A stretch of 54,432 nucleotides of DNA from Beijerinckiaceae bacterium (GCA_025458025.1 JALOTF010000010.1:1-54432), one strand, 5' to 3'. Shown: positions 25,398 to 34,815, counted from the stretch's first letter. Translations and numbers: made by a program. The notes: generated by a model from the letters alone, not told the origin.

Positions 25398-25781
25398 AGA
25401 TGCCGACTTTCCCGCCCAAAAGAACGGGCGGCGATGTGCAGAGGCAAACAGGAAATCGCCATCGGGTATGCCGACGGCCCCAAGTGTCGTCAGGATTGCG
25501 TCCCAGACATCAGGCCGGTGTCTGATGTTATTCAGTTGAAGGGCATGGCATGGACTCTCGTCGTCCATGCCATTCACCGTTGATAGGGGCGAACTTGCCC
25601 CGCCAAAGGCCGTGAAAGCTAAACGGCGGCTGATCCAATCCAGCGCGATGCAGCTCCCGATCGGCAAGGCCTCCACAACGGCCAATCTGCGTCCCCGGTA
25701 ATAAAAATACAACTTATGAGTGTATATTCCCGTGATCCTGATGGCCGTCTCCGGTCGTTGGTGTCAGACGGGGGAACCGAG
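25398..25781. other. Intergenic region with two hairpins, livF to FIST gene
   Basis: About 380 bases with no supported gene. It has two hairpins (25507-25573) and an A/T-rich section at about 25701-25732 that may be the promoter of the FIST gene. A minus-strand open frame crosses it but matches nothing I know. Confidence 0.5.
25507..25573. repeat. Two consecutive inverted repeats after the liv operon
   Basis: The first is ACATCAG-N8-CTGATGT (25507-25528). The second has 11-base perfect arms, ATGGCATGGAC (25545-25555) and its reverse complement (25563-25573), around a 7-base loop. They lie 110 and 148 bases after livF. Neither is followed by a T-tract, so they may stabilise the liv mRNA end or bind a regulator rather than terminate on their own. 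Confidence 0.6.
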
Positions 25782-26924
25782 ATGCAATCCAGAGAGCTAT
25801 CGTGGCATACGAGCAAGGGCTGGACGGGCACGGGCCCGGAAATTCCCGGTGCCCAACTGGTGCTGACCTTCGGCAGTCGTGCCTGGATAACCGAAACCGG
25901 CGCCCTGGCGGCGCTCCGCGCGCTGTATCCGCAGGCGCATCTGGTGGGATGTTCCACCGGCGGGCAGATTGTTGGCGATGACGTGAGTGACGAAGCCGGC
26001 TCTGCCCTCGCGCTCGCCTTCGGACAGACGCATATCGCGACAGCGCGCATGGCGGTCGGCGGGAAGGAGGGCTCCTTCCATGCCGGGCAAAAACTCGCGG
26101 AGGCGCTGATCCGGCCTGACCTCAAGTGCATTTTCGTTCTATGCGATGGTTTGCTGACCAATGGCAGCCAGCTTGTTGCCGGATTGCGCTCGATTGCGGG
26201 CGATCATGTCGTCATCAGCGGCGGGCTTGCCGGTGATGGCGCCGCCTTCGAACGGACGCTCGTGCATCTCGATGGCGTGAATGACGACGGCGGAATCGTG
26301 GCGGTCGGCCTATCCGGCGAGGCGCTCCGCATCGGCCATGGCTGTGCGGGCGGGTGGAGCGAGTTCGGGCCCCGGCGCGTCATCACCCGGTCGGTCGGAA
26401 ACGTGCTGCACCGGATTGACGGCGAGCCCATTCTCGATCTCTACCGGTCCTATCTGGGCGAGGAGGCCGAGGGTTTGCCCGGCACGGGCCTGCTTTACCC
26501 GTTGCAGATTTCAGACCCGCAGAAGCCTGAACGAACCTTGGTCCGCACCGTACTTGCCATCGATGAGGAGAACGGTGCCATGACCTTCGCCGGGGATATA
26601 CCCGAGGGCTGGAACGTACAGTTGATGCGCGGCCATTTCGACCGGCTGGTGAATGCTGCCGCCGATGCGGCGACGCATGCCGTTGCGAAACTCGATGCCG
26701 ATCAATCCTCGATGGCAGCCATCCTTATCAGTTGCGTCGGCCGGCGCATTCTCATGGGGGAGGGGATTGTGGGCGAGGTCGAGGCCGCCCGGAAAGCGCT
26801 GGGACCACAGACCCCGATTGCCGGTTTCTATTCTTACGGCGAAATCTCGCCGCATGCCGTGTCCGGTTGTAGCGAGCTGCACAACCAGACCATGACCGTC
26901 ACCACGTTTTCCGAAGCGGTTTGA
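25782..26924 (+). CDS. FIST-domain sensor protein (NosP-like)
   Basis: A 380-residue protein with FIST N (about 20-210) and FIST C (about 225-360) domains: HLVGCSTGGQIVGD, VISGGLAGDGAAFERT and PIAGFYSYGEISPH. FIST proteins bind small ligands; the NosP subgroup binds haem and NO and controls a histidine kinase or cyclic-di-GMP enzymes. GGGGGA lies 6 bases before ATG 25782, which is preferred; an ATG at 25716 has no ribosome site and lies in a promoter-like stretch. The GGDEF-EAL gene follows 5 bases after the stop, the pairing seen for NosP systems. Whether it binds haem is not shown. Confidence 0.85.
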   Translation: MQSRELSWHTSKGWTGTGPEIPGAQLVLTFGSRAWITETGALAALRALYPQAHLVGCSTGGQIVGDDVSDEAGSALALAFGQTHIATARMAVGGKEGSFHAGQKLAEALIRPDLKCIFVLCDGLLTNGSQLVAGLRSIAGDHVVISGGLAGDGAAFERTLVHLDGVNDDGGIVAVGLSGEALRIGHGCAGGWSEFGPRRVITRSVGNVLHRIDGEPILDLYRSYLGEEAEGLPGTGLLYPLQISDPQKPERTLVRTVLAIDEENGAMTFAGDIPEGWNVQLMRGHFDRLVNAAADAATHAVAKLDADQSSMAAILISCVGRRILMGEGIVGEVEAARKALGPQTPIAGFYSYGEISPHAVSGCSELHNQTMTVTTFSEAV

Positions 26925-26929
26925 CTGCC

Positions 26930-28789
26930 ATGCACAAGGTTCTCCGCAGCCAGATCGTCCGCTGCACGGCCGAAGACGGTTCGGTGAATCTCCCCGGGCT
27001 GCTCGAGCTGGTTGATCGTGCCTACACGCAATTCGATGTCGAGCGCGCGCGGTCGGAGCGCGCGACCCGGCTGATGATCGCGGAAATCGAGACTGCTGAC
27101 CGACAGCGCGAAGCGGTGCTTGAAACGCTGAAGCAGGAGCATCTGAAGCTCGATGCCGCGCTGGAACACATGGCCCATGGCCTCGCCATGTTCGATGCGC
27201 GCAGCCGGCTTATCGTGGCAAACAGCAGCTATCAGCGCTGCGTGAAGCATGTGGCCGGGTCAGAAGACCGGAATTTCGAGGCCGATCTGGCGATGCTGCG
27301 CTCCGAGATCCGCCAGGTCGATCAGCCCCTCGACAACATCCCCGCCCTGATGGCCGAAGGACTTGCGACCGAGCGCACGGTCGAACTGCGGGATGGGCGG
27401 ATCATTCTCATCAACTTCCAGCCCTTACAGCAGGGCGGATGGGTGCAGGTGCTGCGCGATGTCACCCGCCAGCAGCGTTCCGACGAGAAGATCCGTTATC
27501 TCGCCGAGCATGATTCCCTGACGGGCCTTGCGAACCGTGTGGTCTTCAATGCCGCCATCGAGGCCGCACTGGAGCGCCTCCCGCAGGATCGCACGCCCAT
27601 CGTACTCTGCATCGATCTTGACCACTTCAAGAGCGTCAACGACACATTGGGCCACCCTGTGGGCGATCGGTTGCTGCGCGAGGTGGCGGATCGCCTGCGC
27701 GCGGTGACCGGACCCGGTTCCCTCGTGGCGCGGCTTGGCGGCGACGAGTTTGCGATCCTGCTCGCATCGGCGGATGATGCTTCCGCGGGTGAGACCCTTG
27801 CGGCTGCGATCATCCGGACCATCGAGAAGCCGTTCACGATCGATAACCACCATATCGTCATCGGTTCCAGCATCGGTATCGCGGTCGCGCCCGATGACGG
27901 TCAGAATGCCGAATTGCTGATGCGGAATGCCGATATTGCGCTCTACCGCGCGAAATCGGATGGGCGCGGTGTCTTCCAGCGCTTCCAGGCCGGCATGGAC
28001 GAGGCAATTCTCGCGCGCCGCCAGCTTGAACTCGATTTGCGCCGCGCGATTGCAGTGGGCGAATTCGAACTCTTCTACCAGCCGCTGATGAACCTGAAGA
28101 CGCAGACCATCGAAAGCTGCGAGGCACTGATCCGCTGGAATCACCCCACGCGCGGGCTTACTGCCCCGAACGATTTCATCCCCTTTGCGGAGGAGGTGGG
28201 GCTTATCGTCGATATCGGCGAATGGACGATGATAGAAGCCTGCCGCGAAGCCACCACCTGGCCATCGCATATCAGCGTGGCCATCAATGTCTCGCCCAAC
28301 CAGTTCATGGCCAAGGGGCTGGTGGCGGCGGTGAAGCATGCACTGAAAAAATCGGGTCTCGATGCCCGTCGCCTCGAAATCGAGGTGACCGAGTCCGTTT
28401 TGATCACGGATACGGAAGCCGCATTGGCCACTTTGCACGAATTGCACGCGCTCGGCGTGCGCATCGCCATGGATGATTTCGGCACGGGCTATTCGTCGCT
28501 GAGCTATCTGCGGCGCTTCCCCTTCGACAAGCTCAAGATCGACCGCTCCTTCATCAGCGATATCGCGCATGACCACGAGGCAGGGGCCATCGTGCGCGCG
28601 ATCATCCAGCTGGCGAATACGCTGGGCATCGCCACCACAGCCGAAGGCGTGGAGGATGCCGACCAGAAGGACATGCTCGACGCGCTGAACTGCCGCGAGG
28701 CGCAGGGCTTCCTGATCGGCCGCCCGATGCCGCGCGAGCGACTGGGCAATCTGCTCGCCGCGCCGGTGACGAAAGCCGCTGTGGCCTGA
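26930..28789 (+). CDS. PAS-like/GGDEF/EAL cyclic-di-GMP enzyme
   Basis: A 619-residue cytoplasmic protein. It has an N-terminal coiled-coil region (about 40-75), a PAS-like section (about 76-180: LEHMAHGLAMFDARSRLIVANSSY), a GGDEF domain with intact GGDEF at 270-274, and an EAL domain with EAL at 398-400, DDFGTGYSSL and EGVE. Both catalytic motifs look intact, so it could make and degrade cyclic-di-GMP. There is no membrane segment. It is coupled to the FIST gene, which probably senses the signal. Confidence 0.92.
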   Translation: MHKVLRSQIVRCTAEDGSVNLPGLLELVDRAYTQFDVERARSERATRLMIAEIETADRQREAVLETLKQEHLKLDAALEHMAHGLAMFDARSRLIVANSSYQRCVKHVAGSEDRNFEADLAMLRSEIRQVDQPLDNIPALMAEGLATERTVELRDGRIILINFQPLQQGGWVQVLRDVTRQQRSDEKIRYLAEHDSLTGLANRVVFNAAIEAALERLPQDRTPIVLCIDLDHFKSVNDTLGHPVGDRLLREVADRLRAVTGPGSLVARLGGDEFAILLASADDASAGETLAAAIIRTIEKPFTIDNHHIVIGSSIGIAVAPDDGQNAELLMRNADIALYRAKSDGRGVFQRFQAGMDEAILARRQLELDLRRAIAVGEFELFYQPLMNLKTQTIESCEALIRWNHPTRGLTAPNDFIPFAEEVGLIVDIGEWTMIEACREATTWPSHISVAINVSPNQFMAKGLVAAVKHALKKSGLDARRLEIEVTESVLITDTEAALATLHELHALGVRIAMDDFGTGYSSLSYLRRFPFDKLKIDRSFISDIAHDHEAGAIVRAIIQLANTLGIATTAEGVEDADQKDMLDALNCREAQGFLIGRPMPRERLGNLLAAPVTKAAVA

Positions 28790-28825
28790 GACAAGCCAAA
28801 TTGCGCGCCCCGAACAGGAGGCGCA

Positions 28826-28844
28826 GGGCGGGCATGCCCCGCCC
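28826..28844. terminator. Shared hairpin between convergent operons
   Basis: GGGCGGG-CATGC-CCCGCCC lies between the GGDEF-EAL stop and the glnQ-like stop at 28847. The stem is strong and perfectly paired and could end both transcripts, but the T-tracts are weak. Confidence 0.45.
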
Positions 28845-28846
28845 GC

Positions 28847-29584
28847 TTAATGCGCGAGGATCTTCGAGAGAAACACCTGCGCGCGCTCGCTGCGCGGCGT
28901 GCCGAAGAATTCCTCCTTCGGGCGGTCCTCGATGATCTCGCCCTTGTCCATGAAGATCACTCGATGCGCGACCTTGCGGGCGAAGCCCATCTCGTGGGTC
29001 ACGACCATCATGGTCATGCCCTCGCGGGCGAGTTCCACCATCACGTCGAGCACTTCGGTGATCATCTCGGGGTCGAGGGCCGAGGTGGGCTCGTCGAAGA
29101 GCATGGCGATGGGGTCCATCGCAAGCGCGCGGGCAATCGCCACGCGCTGCTGCTGGCCGCCAGAGAGCTGGCCGGGGAACTTGTGCGAATGATCCTTCAG
29201 ACCCACGCGCTCCAGCAGGGCCATGGCCTTCGTCATGGCTTCATCGCGGCTGCGGCCAAGCACCTTCTCCTGCGCGAGGCAGAGGTTCTCGGTGATCTTG
29301 AGATGCGGAAACAGCTCGAAATGCTGGAACACCATGCCGATGCGTGCGCGCAGCTTCGGAAGGTTGGTCGAGGGGTCTTGCAAGTTGATGCCATCGACAT
29401 GGATCGCACCGGATTGAAAGGGCTCCAGCGCGTTCACGCATTTGATGAGGGTGGATTTGCCCGAGCCCGAGGGCCCGCAAACCACGACCACCTCGCCCTT
29501 CTCGACGGCGGTGGTGCAATCCTTGAGCACCTGGAATTGGGGGCCGTACCATTTGCTGACGGCCTGGATATCGATCATCGGCAT
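28847..29584 (-). CDS. gltL: Polar amino acid ABC transporter ATPase (GlnQ/GltL type)
   Basis: A 245-residue ATPase. Walker A is [12 protein letters not shown], the signature is [15 protein letters not shown], Walker B is [13 protein letters not shown], and the stretch from [15 protein letters not shown] to the C-terminus is typical of the polar amino acid group. It is the last gene of a four-gene importer operon on the minus strand. Confidence 0.9.
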   Translation of the reverse strand: MPMIDIQAVSKWYGPQFQVLKDCTTAVEKGEVVVVCGPSGSGKSTLIKCVNALEPFQSGAIHVDGINLQDPSTNLPKLRARIGMVFQHFELFPHLKITENLCLAQEKVLGRSRDEAMTKAMALLERVGLKDHSHKFPGQLSGGQQQRVAIARALAMDPIAMLFDEPTSALDPEMITEVLDVMVELAREGMTMMVVTHEMGFARKVAHRVIFMDKGEIIEDRPKEEFFGTPRSERAQVFLSKILAH

Positions 29585-29593
29585 GGATGAACC

Positions 29594-30286
29594 TCAACGG
29601 ATGATGGCGGTTTTCGCCTGAAGCGCGCGCACAAGGCGCGAGGCGGCAAACGAGATGAGGAAGTAGACAAGGGCCGCGAAGAGATACATCTCGATGAGAC
29701 GCCCATCGCGCTGGGCGACCTTCGAGGCCGCGCCGAGGAAATCGGTGATCGAAAGCACGTAGACCAGCGACGTATCCTGAAAGAGCACGATGGTCTGCGT
29801 GAGGATCACCGGCAGCATGTTTCGCAGGGCCTGCGGCAGCACGATATAGCCAGTAACCTGCCGGTAGGTGAGGCCCAAAGCGTAACCCGCCGAGACCTGC
29901 CCTTTCGGAATGGACTGGATGCCCGCGCGCATGATCTCCGAGAAATAGGCCGCCTCGAACAGCGTGAAGGTGATGAGCGCGGAGGAGAAGGCGCCCACGA
30001 CCAGCGGCCGCTCCGAGCCGGTGATCATCTGTCCGAGATAGGGCACGAGGAAGTAGAACCAGAAGATCACCAGCACGAGCGGCAGGGATCGCATCAGGTT
30101 CACATAGCCGGTGGCAATCGCGCCGAGCACCCTCATGTTCGAGAGGCGCATCAGCGCAAGCAGCGTGCCCAGAACGAGGCCGCCGAGCGCCGAAAGGGCG
30201 GTGAGCATCAGCGTAAAGCTCATCCCGTCCCAGAATAGATAGGGAAGGGAGCGCCAGATGACGTCGAAATCAAATCCGCTGAACAT
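29594..30286 (-). CDS. gltK: Polar amino acid ABC transporter permease (GltK type)
   Basis: A 230-residue permease with about five helices. The family motif is SYALGLTYRQVTGYIVLPQALRNMLP-like (here AGYALGLTYRQVTGYIVLPQ). The start lies 3 bases after the stop of the upstream permease. Confidence 0.88.
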   Translation of the reverse strand: MFSGFDFDVIWRSLPYLFWDGMSFTLMLTALSALGGLVLGTLLALMRLSNMRVLGAIATGYVNLMRSLPLVLVIFWFYFLVPYLGQMITGSERPLVVGAFSSALITFTLFEAAYFSEIMRAGIQSIPKGQVSAGYALGLTYRQVTGYIVLPQALRNMLPVILTQTIVLFQDTSLVYVLSITDFLGAASKVAQRDGRLIEMYLFAALVYFLISFAASRLVRALQAKTAIIR

Positions 30287-30289
30287 GGC

Positions 30290-31021
30290 TCATTTCCCCG
30301 CGATATAGCCGGGCACGGCGATGGATTTCTCCAGCCGGCGCATGCCGAACACCACCACCGCGTTGAGCAGGAGGTAGAGGATCGTCGCAGCCGTGAAGGC
30401 CTCGAAAACCTGGAACGAGAATTCCTGCATGGCGCGGGCGCGGGCCGTGAGTTCCATCAGCCCGATGGTCAGCGCGACGGAGGTATTCTTCACGGTGTTT
30501 AGTGCTTCCGAGGTCAGCGGCGGCATGATGATGCGGAACGCCATCGGCAGCAGCACGTAGCGATAGGTCTGGACGGTCGTGAGCCCGAGGGCCGTGCCGG
30601 CCATGGCCTGCCCGCGCGGCAGGGATTTGATGCCCGCCCGCAATTGCTCGGCGATGCGTGCCGACATGTAGAGTCCCACGCCGATGGCACCGGTCCAGAA
30701 CGGCGCATTCGGCAGTTGTTTCAGCCACATGCCCGCGGTTTTCGGCAGCAGTTCCGGCAGCACGAAATACCAGAGGAAAAGCTGCACCAGCAGCGGGATG
30801 TTGCGGAAGAATTCCACATAGGCCGAGGCGATGATGCTCACAGTGCGGCCCGGCAGGGTGCGCATCACGCCGACAATCGAGCCGAAGAACAGCGCAACCA
30901 CCCAGGCGAGCAGCGCTGTGGCGATGGTCCAGCGCAGGCCCATCAGCAGCATGTCGAGATAGGTGCCGGTGGCTTCCGGCGACATCTCCCAGAAGATGCC
31001 CCAGTTCCAGTTGTAGGTCAT
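30290..31021 (-). CDS. gltJ: Polar amino acid ABC transporter permease (GltJ type)
   Basis: A 243-residue permease with the motif AGTALGLTTVQTYRYVLLPMAF. ATG 31021 follows GGGGGGAA by about 8 bases and is preferred over an upstream TTG. It lies between the binding-protein gene and the GltK-type permease. Confidence 0.88.
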   Translation of the reverse strand: MTYNWNWGIFWEMSPEATGTYLDMLLMGLRWTIATALLAWVVALFFGSIVGVMRTLPGRTVSIIASAYVEFFRNIPLLVQLFLWYFVLPELLPKTAGMWLKQLPNAPFWTGAIGVGLYMSARIAEQLRAGIKSLPRGQAMAGTALGLTTVQTYRYVLLPMAFRIIMPPLTSEALNTVKNTSVALTIGLMELTARARAMQEFSFQVFEAFTAATILYLLLNAVVVFGMRRLEKSIAVPGYIAGK

Positions 31022-31105
31022 GGTTTCTGTTCCCCCCAAACGGTGCGCGCAGCGGGGAGTCTGCGCGCACCTTCTCGCGGCGATCCTGAAGGATTTCCGG
31101 CGCGA

Positions 31106-32005
31106 TCAGTAGGCCGCCGGGTCGGGCGAGTCGGTCGGGTTGGAGAAGATCTTCTTTATCTTCTCGTTCATCGGCACGTTGAGGTTCAGGCCTTTCGGCG
31201 GAATGGGGCTCTGGAACCACTTCGCATAGGTCTGAGCGCCCTCTGCGCTGCGATAAAAGGCGGATGTTGCCTTGTCCGCCAGCGCCTTGAAGGGTGCGTC
31301 ATCCTTGCGCAGCATGATGCCGTAGGGCTCGGGCAGCGAGAATGCCTCGTCCGAAAGCTGGTAGAGCGAGGGATCACGCGCGGAAGCCACGAGGCTCGCG
31401 AGCAGGATATCGTCCATCACGAAAGCGGCGGCGCGATCAAGCTCGACCAGCAGGAAGGCTTCTGCATGGTCTTTCGCGGGCAGAACGGTCATGCCGAGAT
31501 TGCGCGCGGCATTGGCCTCCACCACCTGCTTGATGTTTGTGGTGCCGGCGGTGGAGACCACCGTCTTGCCCTTGAGGTCATCGATCTTCTTGAGGTTATT
31601 CGCCTTTTTGGAAACGAAGGCCGAGGCCGTGAGGAAGTGCGTGTTCGTATAGGCCACCTGCTTCTGCCGCTCGACATTGTTGGTGGTGGAGCCGCATTCG
31701 AGATCCACCGTGCCATTGGCGATGAGCGGAATGCGTGTGGCCGAAGTGACCGGCACAAGCTTCACCTCGAGCTTGTCCATCTTCAGCTCGGTCTTCACCG
31801 CGTCGACAATCTTCATGCAGATGTCCATCGCGTAGCCGATGACCTTGGCCTTGTCGTCGATATACGAGAACGGCACCGAGCTTTCGCGGTGCCCCAGTGT
31901 GATGGTGCCGGTTTCCTTGATTTTCTTCAGCGTGCCCGTGAGCGTCTGCGCCGAGGCCAAGCCCGGCGTGACAAGAAGGGCCGTGGCGAGTGCCAGTTTT
32001 TTCAT
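31106..32005 (-). CDS. gltI: Glutamate/aspartate-type ABC binding protein
   Basis: A 299-residue family 3 binding protein with a signal peptide (KKLALATALLVTPGLASAQ). The mature part has GTLKKIKETGTITLGHRESSVPFSY and GTVDLECGSTTNNVERQ, typical of the GltI/DEBP subgroup for glutamate and aspartate. It heads the operon. A LysR gene and two Asp/Glu-racemase-family genes upstream fit dicarboxylic amino acid metabolism. Confidence 0.9.
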   Translation of the reverse strand: MKKLALATALLVTPGLASAQTLTGTLKKIKETGTITLGHRESSVPFSYIDDKAKVIGYAMDICMKIVDAVKTELKMDKLEVKLVPVTSATRIPLIANGTVDLECGSTTNNVERQKQVAYTNTHFLTASAFVSKKANNLKKIDDLKGKTVVSTAGTTNIKQVVEANAARNLGMTVLPAKDHAEAFLLVELDRAAAFVMDDILLASLVASARDPSLYQLSDEAFSLPEPYGIMLRKDDAPFKALADKATSAFYRSAEGAQTYAKWFQSPIPPKGLNLNVPMNEKIKKIFSNPTDSPDPAAY

Positions 32006-32262
32006 CGGTAGTCTCCCTGTTTTGAAAGTCGTGGCCCGGAGGCCGGGCCGGCAAGTCTTCCTCGTGTTCCGAGGTGCGGGGCGGTTGATCCGCCCTCGCG
32101 CGGCTTGGAAGCTGGGTCAGAGCAGGCCGAAACGTACGCTGACCATCAAACGATAAGTCGGCTTGAAAGGGGTGCGCCAATGCGAACTGTGCATGGGGAG
32201 CGGAACCATCCATCCGGCCAAACACTTGGCAAATGTGGTCTTCGGAAACGGCGCGTCAGCGA

Positions 32263-33246
32263 TCATGCGCCACCTCCACGTTGCAGGTCGTCGCAGGTCG
32301 AGCCGGCAAGTTGCAGACCCCCACGATCGGCCTGAAGGGCCATGCGCTGGGCACGGCGCTGCAGTGTCGCCATCAGCTTCACCACAGCGGTGCGGGAATG
32401 GGCGAGATCTCGATAGGCATAGACCGTAATGGGCAGCGCCCAGCGCTCATCGCCCGCGAGGCGCAGCTTGCCTTCGTTCACGGCCTTCTCCGCCGTGGCC
32501 TCGGGCAGCCATGCAACGCCATGGCCCTGAATGGCGAGGCCGAGCAGCACATCCGCAAGGTCGCTCTCGAATGCAGGATGTGCATAGAGGTGCTCGGGCG
32601 CGGATTGTCGGATGAGATCGACCATCCGACCGAGGAAGGCGCCGTTCGAATAGCTGAGCAGCGGAACCGGGTTCCGCGAGGCACCCGGCAAGCGCCAGAT
32701 CGGTTGCCCGCGCCGCGCGGCAGAATAGGGCCTCAGCCATTCCGTGCCGAGCGAGACGCGATCATAGCGCTCGGGATCGAGGAAGATCGGCTGCTGTGCG
32801 TGGTGGAAGCAGATCAGCACATCCGCCCGGCCCGCCACAAAAACTGTCACGGCATCATGCACATTGGTGGCGATCAGCCGGCAGACTGGCCGGTTCGCAT
32901 CCTCCTGCCATTCCTTCCACCAGACCGGGAAGCGCGAGATCGCCAGCGCGTGGGGCAGGGCGAAGGTGATCTGCTCGCTGCCGCTTGTCGGCTCGCCCTG
33001 CAACTCGGCGCGGCTGTCGATGACCCGCTTGATCATCTCGGCGGCATGCGCCCGGAAGATCTTCCCCGACGGCGTGAGCGTCGTGGGGTAGCGCGAGCGG
33101 TCGATGAGTTCCACGCCGAGCCAAGCTTCCAGCGCCTGGATGCGTCGGCTGAGGGCCGGTTGCGAGGAATGTCGCGCATCCGCCGCAACCGTGAAGCTCC
33201 CGGCCTCGGCGAGGCTCAGAAAATCCTGGAGCCATCGGATATCCAT
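32263..33246 (-). CDS. LysR-family regulator beside the glt operon
   Basis: A 327-residue LTTR with the N-terminal winged helix DIRWLQDFLSLAEAGSFTVAA and SQPALSRRIQALEAWLGV. ATG 33246 follows AGGAGGACGGATC, a near-perfect ribosome site, and overrules a longer frame. Its start overlaps the end of the racemase gene by 31 bases, so it is translated on that transcript and lies directly upstream of gltI. It may control gltI-gltL and the racemase. Confidence 0.88.
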   Translation of the reverse strand: MDIRWLQDFLSLAEAGSFTVAADARHSSQPALSRRIQALEAWLGVELIDRSRYPTTLTPSGKIFRAHAAEMIKRVIDSRAELQGEPTSGSEQITFALPHALAISRFPVWWKEWQEDANRPVCRLIATNVHDAVTVFVAGRADVLICFHHAQQPIFLDPERYDRVSLGTEWLRPYSAARRGQPIWRLPGASRNPVPLLSYSNGAFLGRMVDLIRQSAPEHLYAHPAFESDLADVLLGLAIQGHGVAWLPEATAEKAVNEGKLRLAGDERWALPITVYAYRDLAHSRTAVVKLMATLQRRAQRMALQADRGGLQLAGSTCDDLQRGGGA

Positions 33247-33974
33247 GATCCGTCCTCCTTGTCCGGGGTGGCGGGGGCATGGGGCGGGGCACCAGTCGAC
33301 CAGGCGATGCAATGCTCCGCGAGAGCCCGCGTGGCATCGAGGCAACGCGCCTCGAACGGCATGCCGGCTGCGGCGATGGGCAGTTCCGTGCAGGCCAGCA
33401 GGAGATGCGTCGCGCCCTCCGCGAGCAAGGCCGTGGCGGCATCCTCCATCATCGTGCGGGCGAGGCCGAGATCCGCCGCCTTCACCGCCGCGATCGCGCG
33501 GTTGATGAGCCCCTGAATCCCCTTCGGAGGCGCGAAGACCGCGCGATTCTCGCCGTAGAGGTAGCGCTGGTAGAAGCCCGCTCGCACCGTGCCCTCGGTT
33601 GCGAGCAGCGCGATGCGCCCCTCGATGGGCCCCATGCGGCGTCGCACGGCATCAGCCATGTGGATGAGTTCGACATCCGTGGAGGCCGCGAGCCGGTCGA
33701 ACCAGACATGCGCCGTGTTGCAGGGGATGACAATGAGTGCGGCGCCCGCGCGCTCCAGCATCCGCAGGCCGGAGAGGATGCCGGGGAAGGGTTCATCCGT
33801 GCCGGTGAGCACGGCGGTTGCGCGGTCTGGGATCTGCGGCACGGAAACCACGACCATCGGGATGTGATCCTGATCGCGATCCGCCGGGGTCAACTGGATG
33901 ATCTTGTGCATGAAATCCACGGTGGCCAATGGCCCCATGCCTCCCAGCACCCCGATCATGCGCCGAACCGTCAT
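33216..33974 (-). CDS. Aspartate/glutamate racemase family protein
   Basis: A 252-residue PLP-independent racemase. Two catalytic cysteines are present: C85 in PCNTAH and C195 in ACTELP. The N-terminal GVLGGMGPLATVDFM is the hallmark of the aspartate racemase group. It would interconvert L- and D-aspartate or glutamate. It shares a transcript with the LysR gene, and the glutamate/aspartate importer follows, so uptake of D-amino acids is plausible. Confidence 0.88.
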   Translation of the reverse strand: MTVRRMIGVLGGMGPLATVDFMHKIIQLTPADRDQDHIPMVVVSVPQIPDRATAVLTGTDEPFPGILSGLRMLERAGAALIVIPCNTAHVWFDRLAASTDVELIHMADAVRRRMGPIEGRIALLATEGTVRAGFYQRYLYGENRAVFAPPKGIQGLINRAIAAVKAADLGLARTMMEDAATALLAEGATHLLLACTELPIAAAGMPFEARCLDATRALAEHCIAWSTGAPPHAPATPDKEDGSWISDGSRIF

Positions 33975-34145
33975 GGTTGTTCCCGCCCGTTCCTGAAACC
34001 TGCGGCAACGATAATTCGGCTCGACCGCCAAGGTTATGCGAAGACTGCATGATGCGAGGGTTGCATGATCTCGCGCTGGCGCTCCGGGCTTTCAGAGGCT
34101 GTCCGGGATGATCCGGCGGCAAACCTCCCTTGCATCCGCTTTCGG

Positions 34146-34176
34146 TTGACGGCGGCGCAAACCGGGCCGCTAGAAT
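34146..34176 (+). promoter_or_regulatory. Possible promoter of the second racemase-family gene
   Basis: TTGACG (34146-34151) and TAGAAT (34171-34176) are separated by 19 bases, slightly long for sigma-70. The ATG follows 9 bases after the -10 box, so the transcript would have little or no leader. Confidence 0.4.
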
Positions 34177-34185
34177 GCGGGCACC

Positions 34186-34815
34186 ATGCGCATCGCCCTG
34201 ATTCACGCCCTCCGCCATTCCCCGCCGCCCATCGAGGCCGCTTTTCGCGAACTCTGGCCCGCGCCGACCTTGATGAACCTGCTGGATGACAGCCTCTCGG
34301 CGGATCTCGCGCGTGACGGACAGCTCACCCCCGCGATGACCGCGCGATTTCTGGCTTTGGCCGATTACGCCGTGAAGACCGGCGCGAAGGGCATCCTCTT
34401 CACCTGCTCGGCCTTCGGGCCGTGCATTGATGCGGTGAAGGCCGCGCACCCGGATATCCCGGTCCTCAAGCCGAATGAGGCGATGATCGGGGAAGCCGCA
34501 GCTTTGGGCGGGCCCATCGGCCTGCTCGCCACTTTCGCGCCGACCCTTCAATCCATGCCGCCGGAATTCCCGGCGGATATCAACCTGAAGCCCCTGTTCA
34601 TCGCCGGGGCGATGGCGGCGCTCGATGCAGGGAAACCGGAGGAACATGACCGGCTGGTTCGCGCGGCAGTCCAAGGGTTTGAGGGCTGCAAGGCCATCGC
34701 GCTGGCGCAATTCAGCCTCGCGCGGGCGCAGGCGGTTGTGCATGAGGTCACCGGTCTTCCCGTGCTCACCACGCCTCATAGCGCGGTGCGAAAGCTCAAA
34801 TCCCTGCTGGCTTGA
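34186..34815 (+). CDS. Asp/Glu/hydantoin-racemase superfamily protein lacking one cysteine
   Basis: A 209-residue protein with the two-domain racemase layout. The first catalytic cysteine is present (ILFTCSAFGPC), but the second position reads ALAQFSLA instead of a C-T or C-S motif. Single-cysteine members are known in this superfamily, where they act as decarboxylases or isomerases, so simple racemase activity is unlikely. It is divergent from the two-cysteine racemase and followed by the Bug-type binding protein. Confidence 0.75.
   Translation: MRIALIHALRHSPPPIEAAFRELWPAPTLMNLLDDSLSADLARDGQLTPAMTARFLALADYAVKTGAKGILFTCSAFGPCIDAVKAAHPDIPVLKPNEAMIGEAAALGGPIGLLATFAPTLQSMPPEFPADINLKPLFIAGAMAALDAGKPEEHDRLVRAAVQGFEGCKAIALAQFSLARAQAVVHEVTGLPVLTTPHSAVRKLKSLLA

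Noticed and set aside
25287-25712. A 141-codon minus-strand frame in the gap after livF
   Set aside because: It overlaps the end of livF, crosses two hairpins and matches nothing I recognise; an old gene remnant is possible but not supported.
32033-32049. Inverted repeat GGCCCGG-AGG-CCGGGCC upstream of gltI
   Set aside because: The arms are pure G/C and short for this GC-rich genome; no T-tract or promoter context supports a function.
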